Counted from the stretch's first letter, positions 1-8,632 are shown. The stretch is 14,898 nt of DNA from Isohypsibius dastychi (GCA_034696485.1 JAQIWT010000809.1:1-14898); one strand, 5' to 3'. Translations and numbers: made by a program. The notes: generated by a model from the letters alone, not told the origin.

Positions 1-92
1 ATGCCGTTGAGTATCTTCAATTTTTCGACTTCGACTTTGATGGAAGACCACGAACCAAAAAGAAATCAGAAAACCAACGAAAGATTATTTGA
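1..92 (+). CDS. Possible C-terminal end of a gene entering from the left (partial)
   Basis: Reading from base 3, the frame is open to a TGA at 90-92 and gives about 29 residues. They begin AVEYLQFFDFDFDG, followed by a basic Arg/Lys-rich tail. The acidic-aromatic stretch and then the basic tail look like a real protein terminus rather than random translation, but the piece is too short to name. An alternative ATG at base 1 in another frame gives 32 codons ending at TAG 97-99 and looks less protein-like. No AATAAA signal is seen just downstream. The assignment rests only on composition and is weak. Confidence 0.25.
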   Translation, partial: AVEYLQFFDFDFDGRPRTKKKSENQRKII

Positions 93-1500
93 ATAGCGAA
101 AGTGGACTGCTTATTTAAGTTTCATCAAAAATTATTTTCTTTCGTTGAAACGTGAACTGAACTGAACAAACCAGGTTGAGTTTACCACACTCAACCGCAA
201 TTTTTCGATGAACAGGTTGTCGAATTCAGAAACGAAAATATTACTGTGTTTTTTCTGACCTGCTGCGTCAGAATCACCCACGTTCACATTTTAAGGAATT
301 TTCGTACTCTTACATATAACTTCAAACTGTAGGAACGAGCTTCTTTAAAGAATGGGGGAGTAGAAATGCGCTTGATCGCTACCAGAAATCGTGCATAAAC
401 GGTCATACCACAAATAACTGTGCTTGTTATCATCTACCGGTCACGTCCCAACTTTTGTTTAATTTTGCCTGCTCTGGCTATTCAGATTTTGACCTAATCA
501 CAGTGAATATATCACACGTATCAAGCAGCTTCTTTTGTGCTTACGTGCTCGTCTCATAATTCTTGAAAAACTGAAGCAACACTGAAATATGACAGCTGAC
601 AGCATGATTGCGAGATTGCTTTGCTTGGGCAACTGTTGAAGCTGATATGGGCACGGTTGCTTCTGTTGATGTCCCAATGTTGGACACAAAACTCGAGATA
701 TGATACTGCTTCGCATATTGTAGAAATATGCAGTTAAAATTTTAACCAGCAATTGTTGTTCATTTCGCTTTGCGGAATGTATGCTTCCGAGTTTGATCTG
801 TGAGTGTGACCCGGAACGACACCTTGGTGACGTTACCCACACTTCGACCTGATTCAATCTCACAACGCACTTATTCCCCGCATTCCAAATTTATTTCAAT
901 TTTCGAGAGCGACGACTTTACCTTTCTGAATTTTTTTAATAGGACGTGTTTGGAATAAGGCTATTCTAAATGGATCCAGAGCTTACTTTAACAAAAATCA
1001 TGGAGTTTTTCTTAAATTTCCCAATTAAGAAATAAGAACGTAATCGGTCATATTTCTAAACGATTTTTCAAACGAATTTTGCGATTCGAATATAGAAAAA
1101 TCGACCAATTGCAATTACAGTAAATACAATTTGTTTGCGCAAAGAGCTAAGCGACTGATGACGGGTTGGAAGCAAAGCGAAATGGTATTCGTTACTCTTC
1201 GGAATGACCCGTGGGTATTACTGGTGAACATCAAGTGTCACAAAGAAACAAAAGATAACGCATCTCGCGAACCGTGAGTAACAAAACGCAAGTCGCACTC
1301 GCTTTGTCATTTAACAACTTAACTGTCTAACACAGAAAACATAATCCAGTGATAGCAAAAATGTCAAAAAACAAACATGTCGAAGGTACCGGCCAATTTA
1401 AACACGACCAGAATCATTCAAACTAATCTTAATTTTATTAGTTATTCTACTTTACTATTCTTCACGTTCGAACATACTATCTGAACTAGACCTCTACACT
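93..1500. other. Intergenic or intronic DNA, no supported gene
   Basis: This 1.4-kb stretch is AT-rich with short, stop-rich frames. The longest open frame is on the minus strand (863 down to 498, 121 codons). Its translation is Ser/Arg/Gln-rich, has no recognisable domain or signal peptide, and has no supporting splice signals. A GTGAGT after 'gaacc' near 1274 could be a donor of an untranslated exon. No tRNA, repeat array or transposon end was seen. Confidence 0.5.
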
Positions 1501-1817
1501 GATTTTCATCTAGAGCACATTGAAGTTCTGTGATGGAATTGTTTTCACTACCATCTCAGCCAGTTCAGCTGCACAGCAGGGCAATTTCAATCTCGCAGCC
1601 CGAGTGCAATCGGCAACGGAAGGAATCCAGCGGTGCAGTAAAATTTCCTGCGTCTGCGCTTCTCGTTCGTTAGGGTTGTTGTTTAAGCCCACGGGCTTTT
1701 TTCAAGATGGAATCGCAGGCACACGCTCCAACACAAGGCCAGTAAATTCCACAGAAGATCACAAATCTATTTTGAATGAACGTCTCTCGAAACTTATTCT
1801 TGGCAAATAGACCGAAA
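1501..1817 (+). other. GC-richer stretch upstream of the signal-peptide exon, possible 5' UTR or promoter exon
   Basis: Base composition rises here, and three frames are open at once: one on the minus strand and two on the plus strand, including a 46-codon ATG frame from 1533. None yields a recognisable protein. The position directly upstream of a good ATG (1818) suggests 5' untranslated or promoter sequence. No TATA box is evident. This is inference from position and composition only. Confidence 0.25.
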
Positions 1818-2137
1818 ATGACTTCACTCATCATTTACCTCGTTGCTTCCTTCGTCGTCATGTTCACATCATGCGTGAACAAAGCCGTTGTTCCAGTAAT
1901 GGAAAAGTCCAACGGCGTTCCTGTTGTGTCTCAGGTGGGTAAGTCAAAACTGATCTATGGCAGACTTTCGATATGGCCTAGGGCTTACGGAGGGCGCCGG
2001 TTCATATGGTCTAGTTTGTGATTGCCACAGATCATTTTGCTAGAAATAGAGACGTTGTTGAGGGACGTCAACCTGTTGGACACAGATCATTGGTTCCAAA
2101 CCAGGACAAAGTAACTGGGCGACTGTGGACGGAATAG
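1818..2137 (+). CDS. Putative small secreted protein, two exons (1818-1938 and 2031-2137, or a longer spliced form)
   Basis: ATG 1818 has an A-rich context (cgaaaATGA) and opens a classic signal peptide: hydrophobic IIYLVASFVVMF ending near TSC, then a mature start VNKAVVPVMEKSNG. The frame meets a perfect donor GTAAGT at 1939-1944, overlapped by an alternative CAG/GTGGGT donor at 1935. An acceptor follows at 2029-2030 (attgccacag), giving a 92- or 96-bp intron, typical of compact invertebrate genes. With the GTAAGT donor, exon 2 reads to TAG 2135-2137 (75 residues in total). With the CAG donor, exon 2 reads a Leu-rich helical frame (ETLLRDVNLLDTDHWF) that stops at TAA 2112 or leaves through a weak GTAACT donor at 2111 in phase 2. 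That phase matches the exon at 4474. I do not recognise the family. The signal peptide and splice sites are visible; the full gene model is inferred. Confidence 0.35.
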
Positions 2138-3660
2138 TGATTGTTATAGAGAAATGCGTTGCTTAAACGCTTGCCCAGGAAGTATGCCATTACGGCCAGC
2201 ATTACTAGTAGTATAAAGCAAATATTATTGTTGTTTTTGGCAGCGTTCATCGTACTTAGCGGGTACGAGAAACGATACAATTTTTGTTATAGTAGAGAAT
2301 AAATTGTCGAGAGTAATCAACTGAAATCGGTTAGTTGCCAGAACATCATCAAAACGATTGACGCAGACAAATGCGCGCAACCAAAACTTGCCAGAAGACG
2401 GACTCATGAGAAGACGTCACACCGCACCAGAGAAGAGTTTTGCGGTATGGAATTAGCCATTAGCTCGACAAGAACAACAGTTACAACGCATTCGTCATTA
2501 CTTCATCGTCATCATTTAGTCTATGGATGATTAACCGCGTTTAAAAAAATTTCGATAATGTGAGTGGGAACTGCAAAGATCGGTGATACAGAGTAGCGGA
2601 TACAGCATTATCGAGTCGAGGTGCTCATAACGCGTTAAGAATGGATTGTTCGAACGACTGGATTGAACAGTTTAAGGACTGAGAATAAGTAGGAGCAGGA
2701 AAAGCTTTTACTGGCTTGGCTTGCCGAAAGATGTACCAATATATATCGGTGTGGTCAGAACACAATATATATAAAACACAATACATGTCGTAGTCAGAAC
2801 ACCATGATTAACCATGACGAATCACGACAATCACGGCGAACCGACAGAATCCAGCGGAGGAGAGCGAATTGGAAGTCGATGTTTCCCGTCATTCTGACAT
2901 ACCGGTAGTGAGTGAGAGAGCAAGATCATTCAACTCCCCTTTCTGTCACATAGATCCTTAGATCGCATCAATTGATGACTGCAGATTTTCGTCAGTTTTC
3001 CTGTCTGTCTGTAACACCATTTGAACACCTTTGGATACCAATTGAAAATTTCACATTATATTCACCACTTGTTTTCTTCGACCGTATGGCAGCTATGACC
3101 GGACGAGTGTGCTCGAAATTCCTTGAGATTTGCTGAAACGACATCGCATTCATAGGCTGGCTCATTGCCGCCACCAGTAATTAATGTTGCAAAAAGAAGA
3201 GATACGGCCAAGAGACGGATGAATACCTCAATATGCTTCCGAAATAACGTTATTATAGAGACACATAAGAACTTGCAAATCTACTCACCGAGCGTGAAAT
3301 CTTTTCGTGTTTCGGAACTTGACTGATAACTTGGCATGTTTAGAAGCTTTCGGGGTAAACAGATGAAATACGGTTTGCGGTGATGTCCGAACAAGTAATT
3401 CAGGTATGGTGACAGAACCAGACACCGTGTTCTGCCGAGGTTTCATCAACAAGTCAGACTCTCACAATCATTAAAATGATAATAAATGATAATAAATAAT
3501 AACTTTCGGTATGTAAAGAGATGCCCCAGTCATTACTTGGAGAGAATACAGTAGTTAAAGACAACTGTTTTACAAAGAACACCAGATGTTCGAAGAACGG
3601 AAATACTTTTGTTTTCTTCATCAAAACCTGATTTAAGTCTGTGTGATTGTGAAGCTCTCT
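2138..3660. other. Non-coding or intronic DNA with unresolved open stretches
   Basis: No gene can be defended here. Three things are worth recording. On the plus strand, a frame without ATG is open from about 2303 to 2528 and is Cys/Arg-rich, which would fit an internal exon with an acceptor near 2340. On the minus strand, 2407-2225 and 2280-2068 are open, and the latter contains a membrane-like run (ICFILLVMLAVMAYFLG). A further minus-strand frame (3174-2992) starts with GTG, has an ATG at 3165, and has no domain. Both strands cannot be coding in the same place, so at least some of these are chance. Simple-sequence patches are also present: TA-rich near 2740-2775 and an ATAATAAATG-type repeat at 3474-3503. 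Confidence 0.3.
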
Positions 3661-3945
3661 AGTGCCACCTCTGAATTCTCCCGTAAGCACCATCCAGTAC
3701 TACATCTCTGAAACTCAGTACTCAGCCTTTATGCGTTGGGTTTTTCGACATCCCGTCAACAGGTTTTGTCCGTTTTGCTCAGCGGAGGGCAGAGCCCTCA
3801 CTTCGGAGCGCCACTCTCAGTGCACACTGAAATCCAGCAACTCCCCGAATCTGCCGCAAGAGCGACAGCTTTTCCTCACTCAATGACTGTCCGTCATCTT
3901 CGAAACCCGAATACCCACAACACTTCATATCATGCTCCAAAATGA
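3661..3945 (+). other. GC-richer open stretch with two overlapping frames, possible exon
   Basis: Two plus-strand frames are open together. One, from 3712 to the TGA at 3943-3945, reads through MGFSTSRQQVLSVLLSGGQ and on to a His/Asn-rich end. The other, 3662-3886, begins after a ctctctag acceptor-like site and contains a CPFC motif. Neither has a domain I recognise, and neither has a clean donor. Only one, if any, can be real. A search of translated transcripts would decide. Confidence 0.2.
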
Positions 3946-4044
3946 ACCATATTTATTCTCTTTGACGCACGCCACCTCGGCGATATCACTGAGTATGAAT
4001 ACTTCAGATATGACCTCATGACTGAACACTGGGCAAACGAGGAA
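3946..4044 (+). CDS. Candidate internal exon ending at a perfect GTAAGT donor
   Basis: Thirty-three codons are open after the TGA at 3943, and the end of the stretch coincides exactly with a consensus donor, GAA/GTAAGT at 4044/4045. The last residues (YEYFRYDLMTEHWANEE) have a mixed charged and aromatic composition typical of real coding sequence. The 5' boundary is unclear: AG dinucleotides at about 3992 and 4006 are the possible acceptors, and both have poor pyrimidine tracts. Its exit phase (0) does not match the entry phase of the exon at 4474, so another exon or a different gene would be needed. Function unknown. Confidence 0.22.
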
Positions 4045-4473
4045 GTAAGTAAGGTAATATTTGAGGCCATTTTACATATATACTAAGGGTCAGCCCGCAG
4101 CCAAAACGGTCACGGTAGGTGACTGACCTGGAACGTGCACCGTTGTTTATCTCACTCACTTGTTTCTGCTTCGATTGAGTTCACGTCTTTGTAACCGGGG
4201 TGAATCATCCCGTTGTTTATAAAAAACGGTGTTCCGTTTTGTAGAGGCATCAAACTTGTAATATCAGTCTTCAGTCAGATAAAAATGCATCCGGAACCTC
4301 TCAGTTTGCTGCCTTTTCAAGAGCACCTTACAAAAGAGTCGAAAACTAAGCATACAAGTATTTGTAATTTTCGATTCTATAAAATTCGATCTTTTTCCCG
4401 CCGCCATCTTTTTTGCGATGTTAGTCTCAAACTGTCTTCTGGTAGTTTTGTAATCGTCCTCCTTATTTTCCAG

Positions 4474-4618
4474 CGTGGCCGAAGAGAAGTTGAAGGGTTC
4501 GCTGGATGGAGTCGTCAGAAACGCCTTGAATTTCCGAAAGGTGCTTGTGTGCAATAGCGATATCTTCACCACTGCACCCACAGTTTTCGCTGATACTGGT
4601 GTGGCTCTGCGCGTGTAG
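4474..4618 (+). CDS. Candidate last exon of a host gene, cut close by the retroelement
   Basis: A strong 3' splice site (tcctccttattttccag, AG at 4472-4473) is followed by a frame of 47 codons to TAG 4616-4618. It starts VAEEKLKGSLDGVVRNALNF and continues to a Thr/Ala/Val-rich end. It reads like an amphipathic helix followed by a beta-like segment, and I do not recognise the family. Entry phase is 2, which matches an optional donor at 2110/2111 after the signal-peptide gene's second exon. The two may belong together, but intermediate exons cannot be excluded. The stop lies only six bases before the proposed LTR start, so any 3' UTR must come from the element or have been displaced by it. A rival frame from the same acceptor gives 27 codons to TAG 4555-4557 and looks less protein-like. 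Confidence 0.35.
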
Positions 4619-4624
4619 CTCTTT

Positions 4625-4839
4625 TGTTGTGAACAAGTTTGTTCGAGAAAAAACGCCGTATTAGTGTGAGGCTTCCTGCCTCCCTACATTATTTTAAGGC
4701 GGTGCTCCCGTAAGGAACACATGCCTCCTGTATTTTATTGATTTGTAAATGCCGGGTATAAACCCCGTGTAGTGTTGTGCTGTCAGTCAGTGAAGTTCAG
4801 TCTTGTGGATCTCTCCCGTTAGTCCCAAATAGACTCACA
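4625..4839 (+). repeat. Candidate 5' LTR
   Basis: The segment begins TGTTGTGAAC and ends GACTCACA, the usual TG...CA ends. It contains a TATA box and initiators in the right order, and it is followed after two bases by a TGG-starting primer-binding position. The length of 215 bp is within the Gypsy range. The boundary is inferred, because no 3' partner is available to define it and no target-site duplication can be checked. Confidence 0.5.
4757..4793 (+). promoter_or_regulatory. LTR core promoter: TATA box plus TCAGT initiator(s)
   Basis: TATAAA at 4757-4762 sits inside a small inverted repeat (CGGG-TATAAA-CCC). Two TCAGT motifs follow, with A+1 at 4785 and 4789. The TATA-to-initiator distances of 28 and 32 bases are in the normal range. 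TCAGT is the common arthropod initiator, so this would mark the U3/R boundary and the start of the genomic RNA. Confidence 0.5.
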
Positions 4840-4841
4840 TT

Positions 4842-4859
4842 TGGTGCCGCAAAACAGTG
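4842..4859 (+). other. Primer-binding-site position (degenerate)
   Basis: TGGTGCCGCAAAACAGTG follows the proposed LTR end by two bases. TGG at the start is the complement of a tRNA 3' CCA, as expected for minus-strand priming. The rest does not let me name a tRNA confidently. It partly resembles the Lys-type PBS (TGGCGCC...AACAG) with mismatches, in keeping with the age of the copy. Confidence 0.45.
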
Positions 4860-4997
4860 GTCTACAACATCGTACACCTGGCCTGACTCCAAAACCTCAA
4901 TCCAGATTCCGGAGTCCAACCAAAACAAGGACAACAAAAACAAGGACAACCGCGCCAAGAAACAAGGACGACAAAAGGTCACCAATTGAATCCAACA

Positions 4998-5017
4998 ATG
5001 TGCCAAATCAAGTAAGC
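4998..5017 (+). promoter_or_regulatory. Leader mini-exon: ATG in good context followed by a splice donor
   Basis: AACAATG (ATG 4998-5000, A at -3) is followed after 11 bases by the donor GTAAGC at 5012-5017. The exon would end in phase 2. Two pyrimidine-rich acceptors lie downstream: 6031-6032 (cctttcttttag) just before gag, and 11072-11073 (tcctttaccttcag) in the envelope-like frame. The second is phase-compatible with this ATG. The first would remove the whole tandem-repeat array from the mRNA. This is inferred from sequence only. Confidence 0.3.
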
Positions 5018-5160
5018 TCGAGCTTTTCAAATTTCAGTTCTTTTATTTCTGCTTGTTTTCGGTTCACAATTTAGTCGACTTATTTCATGAAAAAAGAGAT
5101 TTTGGAGTCTGCAGCTCTAATTTCTCGAAAAAAAATCAAGAAAAGTGTTCCGCATTTTAT

Positions 5161-5560
5161 CGATCCATTTCGGATCAAGTCGCGGGCTCTAGCCCTTTCC
5201 CATCACAACCCAAACTTATTGACGTCACCGACCTTCATACTCAGAAAAACATCCCGTGACAGATCGATCCATTTCATTCAAGTGCGCGGGCTCTCTCCCA
5301 TTTCCATAAAAACGCAGAACCCATTGACGTCATTATTCCCAAGACTTGAAAAATTATTTTCTGACAAATCGATCCTTGTGGATCAAGTGCGTGGGCTCTC
5401 GCTTTTTTTCATCTAGCACGATTCTCATTGACGTCAATCTTTCCAAAAACCCAAAACAACATCTTGTGACAAACCGATTCGTTCTGATTGGGTTCGCAAG
5501 CTTTCGCCCTTTTGCACAGCGCACCCAAATCCATCTATGTCAGCGAACCGTTGATTGGTT
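5161..5560 (+). repeat. Tandem array of about four ~105-bp units in the element leader
   Basis: Unit starts are at 5161, 5265, 5370 and 5475 (spacings 104, 105, 105), each beginning CGATCC/CGATTC and preceded by a GACA(G/A)A(T/C) junction. GGGCTCT recurs at 5184, 5288 and 5393, and TGACGTCA at 5220, 5325 and 5429. The fourth copy is the most diverged and the TGACGTCA has decayed to TATGTCA. A weaker fifth copy may precede the array (about 5090-5160). The period is close to a multiple of three, so a frame stays open for 110 codons across three copies, but the translation has no domain and I do not call it a gene. Confidence 0.75.
5220..5436 (+). promoter_or_regulatory. Three phased TGACGTCA palindromes (CRE-type sites)
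   Basis: Perfect 8-bp palindromes lie at 5220-5227, 5325-5332 and 5429-5436, one per repeat unit, 36-37 bases after each GGGCTCT. TGACGTCA is the consensus site of CREB/ATF bZIP factors. Preservation of the full palindrome in three otherwise diverged units suggests a functional binding array, by analogy with the Su(Hw) sites in the untranslated leader of Drosophila gypsy. Which protein binds is unknown. Confidence 0.45.
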
Positions 5561-6115
5561 GATTACTTAAATCACCGCAACTGTGTGCACAGGCTGTCCC
5601 GCACTCAATTTTTTTTACAAAACCCCAAGTTCCGGTTCAATCAATACAACTGATTAGTTGCTATCATAACTGCCCCTATATACCAATCTCCATTGAAAAA
5701 TCTCTTTCATCCCGTACATTCGAGTCAATCAATTTTCCCTGATTGATAGTGTCCTCAATAAAAACCCAAGCGGTACCTGCTCCGCAGTTCTCTTTAGATA
5801 AATACACGCTTACAAACTGATTTCAATTTCGGCCCACAATGTTTTAACATACCATTTACTTGTGAAACGCACGGCATTCTTTTGGTCGGTAACTCAGGGA
5901 CACTTCACTCATCATTCATCAAGGTGAAGCTTATTTCTATTATAACCCAACAAAGTGAGTTATTCCTGTCGCCATTCAGCTAGGTGTGACTTATTACCAT
6001 CAATTTTTTCTCACACCAGACCTTTCTTTTAGGCAACAAAATAACAACCTGAATTGTTTCATCTCTAGCTGAGTTTCGAACTTCTGTGTACACGTCGTGC
6101 AGTTATTGAGACAAG
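5561..6115 (+). other. Remainder of the retroelement leader (untranslated)
   Basis: There is no gene in this stretch. It holds an AATAAA at 5757-5762, a 7-bp inverted repeat TCAATCA/TGATTGA around 5727-5748, a weak imperfect duplication spaced about 64 bp (the AGGTG...CTTATT motif near 5921 and 5984), and a strong acceptor-like tract ending in AG at 6031-6032, 83 bases before the gag ATG. A leader this long (1.27 kb after the PBS) is unusual but known in gypsy-type elements carrying regulatory repeats. Confidence 0.45.
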
Positions 6116-7007
6116 ATGGCAATCCCTACATCCGCCATCAAAACTCCCAATGGGAACGTATATCGTTTGAGACAAGAACAAAACAGGCTCAATAATGAAG
6201 ATCTTCTTGATCCCCATAATAAGAAAACGAATTCTCAAGCCGACTCTGATGTTTCTCGTCCTCCGGTATTACTCGATGAGAACTCTCTTGCTCTCGCTCT
6301 GGCAAATGCTATGAGCCTTGCACCAACAAAACCCAACCAAAGTAATCCTCCCGATTTCAGCGGTGGAGAAGAAAATGCTTGTGTCTCCACCTGGCTGAAA
6401 ACTTATCAGCTGATTGCTGACGCACAGAATTGGAATGAGCAAACTTGTCTAAAACGTTTTCCACTTCACTCAAAAGGTTTCTCATGGGACTGGTTTCTCA
6501 CCAGAGCCCCTACTCCAGGAGGACCCTGGGAAAACAAAGTCAGAATTTCTGAATTACCGGCAAGGTCCAGGATATGAAGCTCGGCTCCTTCGCCAGCTGT
6601 CAGTGAAGACTATGCAGGAAAATGACAATTTGTATTCCTATACCAACTCAGTCTTAAAAATTTTCCCTTAGGATCTAGGGAAAAAATTTACTGTTGTTGA
6701 AAAAGTCCAGCCCTTAACTGAAGGACTCTTTGGGGAATTGAAAATAATAGTTCTTCTTCAAAACTCGTCAAATCTTGAAGAATTCCACAACATGGCAGAA
6801 AGAGCCATCGAAATCATCAATCTCGATACTTGCCCAAAAAACAGAAACTTTCGAGTACCTGCAAATCCAATGGCAATGGTGTACCCAAATAATTACCATG
6901 ATTCACGCTTGAATCCGCGTGTGAGATTCACATCAAGCCGTGAATCATCAAGCCGTGAACGCATTTTGCTTACCTTCATCTACACGTCCGCCATTCAACA
7001 ATGGTAA
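6116..7007 (+). pseudogene. gag: gag (matrix/capsid), broken
   Basis: ATG 6116 lies in an excellent context (acaagATGG). The N-terminal part (153 codons, to TGA 6575) contains the Retrotrans_gag capsid start: PPDFSGGEENACVSTWLKTY, then a KRFPLHSKGFSWDWF-like helix. Homology then moves to another frame near 6550 (QGPGYEARLLRQLSVKTMQ, a standard Gypsy capsid stretch), is interrupted by TAG 6669-6671, and continues from 6738 through an EEFHNMAERA-type helix to TAA 7005-7007. Capsid protein assembles the particle around the genomic RNA. The nucleocapsid continues in a third frame (see 6940). The family is assigned from motif order and spacing. Confidence 0.8.
6931..6960 (+). repeat. 15-bp tandem duplication
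   Basis: CATCAAGCCGTGAAT (6931-6945) is repeated as CATCAAGCCGTGAAC (6946-6960), with one mismatch. It lies exactly where gag homology leaves one frame and the nucleocapsid/protease frame begins. A duplication of 15 is in frame and does not itself explain the shift. Confidence 0.7.
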
Positions 7008-8229
7008 CTCAAACTATCAGACCAACAGAAACCAAAACAGTTTTCCACCTTCCCAAAGTTTTGATCGATGTCGTTCGAATCCTCGAGGCCCCATGATCTG
7101 TTTTGGATATGGTAGAAATCACGCAGTCAGAGACTGCGACAAAAAACCATCGGGTCCAGCTGCTCGCCGTGACGCTACACAAAATATGATTACTGCAATT
7201 CCAGAAGGTCCTTCAAAAGATCTCAGCAAATTACCCGGCAAAGCCGAACCTGAAGCTGACCTTCTCATTGGGGACTTTTCTGTCCTTGCTCTCATCGACA
7301 GTGGGTCTCATCGTACCTTAGTTAATTCCGAAGTTACAGACGCTCTCGGAGTCATGGACTATTATCAACTTTTACGACGACCGGCCGCAATGGCTAAAGC
7401 CCTCCTGTTCAACCAGATTGAAAACTATGAATATGAGAGAGCAGGCGACCTATCGCAGTTACACCTGTTTCTGCGACACTGTGATTGGGGCGCTCTTATC
7501 ATCCGTCAAATGATCACAGAACAACTTATCACCCTCGATGGTCAGTCACGAGGCCCTAAAATTCTTCTTGCTTCTCAGAACGATCAGAATTCTTTTTCTC
7601 CTCAGGAAGGTTCTTCTACCAAACTCGCTTCCTCTGAGCCCTTTACCGTACCTGAGGATGTAAAAAATGATAAACCCCTGGCAGAGACATTCAAAACAGT
7701 ATGCGACTGCGGTGAAGTATTCTCCGAAGGTTACGAAAGCACTGTGCATCGACACGCTTGCATTCATGTACCAGTTAATCCATCAATACCTGAATATCTG
7801 TGTCCTTGTGGCATCTACTTCTACTTCAAGAATAAGTGGATAACTCACTTACCAAAGTGTCGTCAAATTCATTTCCATATCAAACATGACAATATTTGTC
7901 CGTTTGATTTCTGTTACTTCGTTGCGTCTAACGTCTATGATTTCAATGAGCATATGGATCGTCATTCTCAAAAAAATTATGAAATTCCAAAACCTTTTTT
8001 CATCAAAAACTTTGAGCAACCACCTGAACCACCAGCTCTTAACGAAAAAGAACAATTTGATCCTACTTCGTTCCTGATTGGGAAAGAATTGGACAAACAA
8101 GAACGCCAACAACTTTATGCTTTACTCCGTGAATACATGGACCTCTTCAGTACCGAAGAATTCCATCATGGGTTAGCGAAGATAACACCAATTCACCTCA
8201 CACTGGTGACGCTCCACCAATTTAGATGA
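6940..8229 (+). pseudogene. pol: Nucleocapsid knuckle, aspartic protease and zinc-finger linker of pol (largest 5' pol frame)
   Basis: This 429-codon frame holds, in order: (a) a CCHC-type zinc knuckle at 7099-7137 (CFGYGRNHAVRDC) in which the second Cys is Tyr and one residue is missing before His, so it could not bind zinc normally; (b) a retropepsin with active site ALIDSGSHRTLV, Asp codon at 7297, that cuts the polyprotein, with a degenerate second half lacking a clear ILG-type motif; (c) a Gln/Ser-rich linker; (d) three finger motifs (7702-7965); (e) the usual pre-RT helix (QERQQLYALLREYMDLFS). The frame ends at TGA 8227-8229, just after RT homology has moved into the neighbouring frame. 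It uses a different frame from gag, but the shift lies upstream of the knuckle, so it is probably a lesion rather than programmed frameshifting. Confidence 0.85.
7702..7965 (+). other. Triple C2HC/C2H2 zinc-finger block inside pol
   Basis: Relative to the frame starting at 6940, finger 1 has C255, C257, H270, C274 (C-x1-C-x12-H-x3-C), finger 2 has C288, C290, H303, C307 with the same spacing, and finger 3 has C320, C325, H338, H342 (C-x4-C-x12-H-x3-H). Each finger carries the aromatic residue expected a few positions after the second Cys. Such fingers bind DNA, RNA or protein. A block of this kind between protease and RT is not part of the standard Ty3/Gypsy pol layout. All ligands are intact here although the canonical knuckle upstream is broken. 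Confidence 0.7.
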
Positions 8230-8632
8230 AACCACGACGGCTGGCACTCTGTGAGCAGAAGAAAGTTGATGAAGAAGTACTTCGACTTAAGAAAGCAGGA
8301 GTTCTTGAAGACTCCAAGTCGAATTGGGCGTCTTCGATAGTTATAGTGACCCGTTCCAATGGATTTGTGGAAACTTCATCCAACTGAATCGAATATTTAA
8401 AACCAACAAAAGCCCTCTACCCATTTCCGAGCAGATTTTTGATTTTCTGGCGGGTAAATTATATTTCATTTCCATCGATTTAGTCAATGCGTTTCAGCAG
8501 CTTCCTCTTGATGAAGAAAGTAATGAAAAAACTGCAATCGCTACGTACCCGGGAGGTCCACTTGTTCGATATCGCAGTCTCCCATTTGGTTTAAATCTCG
8601 CTAGTTCAGTTTTCCAAACTGAAATCAATTAA
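8204..8632 (+). pseudogene. pol: Reverse transcriptase, N-terminal half (fingers/palm), broken
   Basis: RT homology begins with a TGDAPP motif at about 8205-8219, then TAG 8223-8225, then MKPRRLALCEQKKVDEEVLR and SNWASSIVIVT in one frame (8226 to about 8358). It moves to a second frame for NFIQLNRIF, the motif A region SIDLVNAFQQLPL (catalytic Asp present) and the PFGL motif B region (8324-8629). TAA 8630-8632 interrupts this second frame, which resumes unchanged at 8633. The enzyme would copy genomic RNA into DNA. Three lesions lie within 430 bases. Confidence 0.85.

Noticed and set aside
498-863. 121-codon minus-strand open frame
   Set aside because: Low-complexity Ser/Arg/Gln composition, no domain, signal peptide or splice support; length is compatible with chance.
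2068-2407. Two minus-strand frames, one with a membrane-like helix
   Set aside because: They overlap each other, and one lies antisense to the better supported exon 2 at 2031; no homology recognised.
5087-5416. 110-codon plus-strand frame in the leader
   Set aside because: It is open because the repeat period is close to a multiple of three; the peptide is a translation of the repeat with no domain.
5757-5762. AATAAA as polyadenylation signal of the element
   Set aside because: It lies between the PBS and gag, where polyadenylation would abort the genomic RNA; probably chance.
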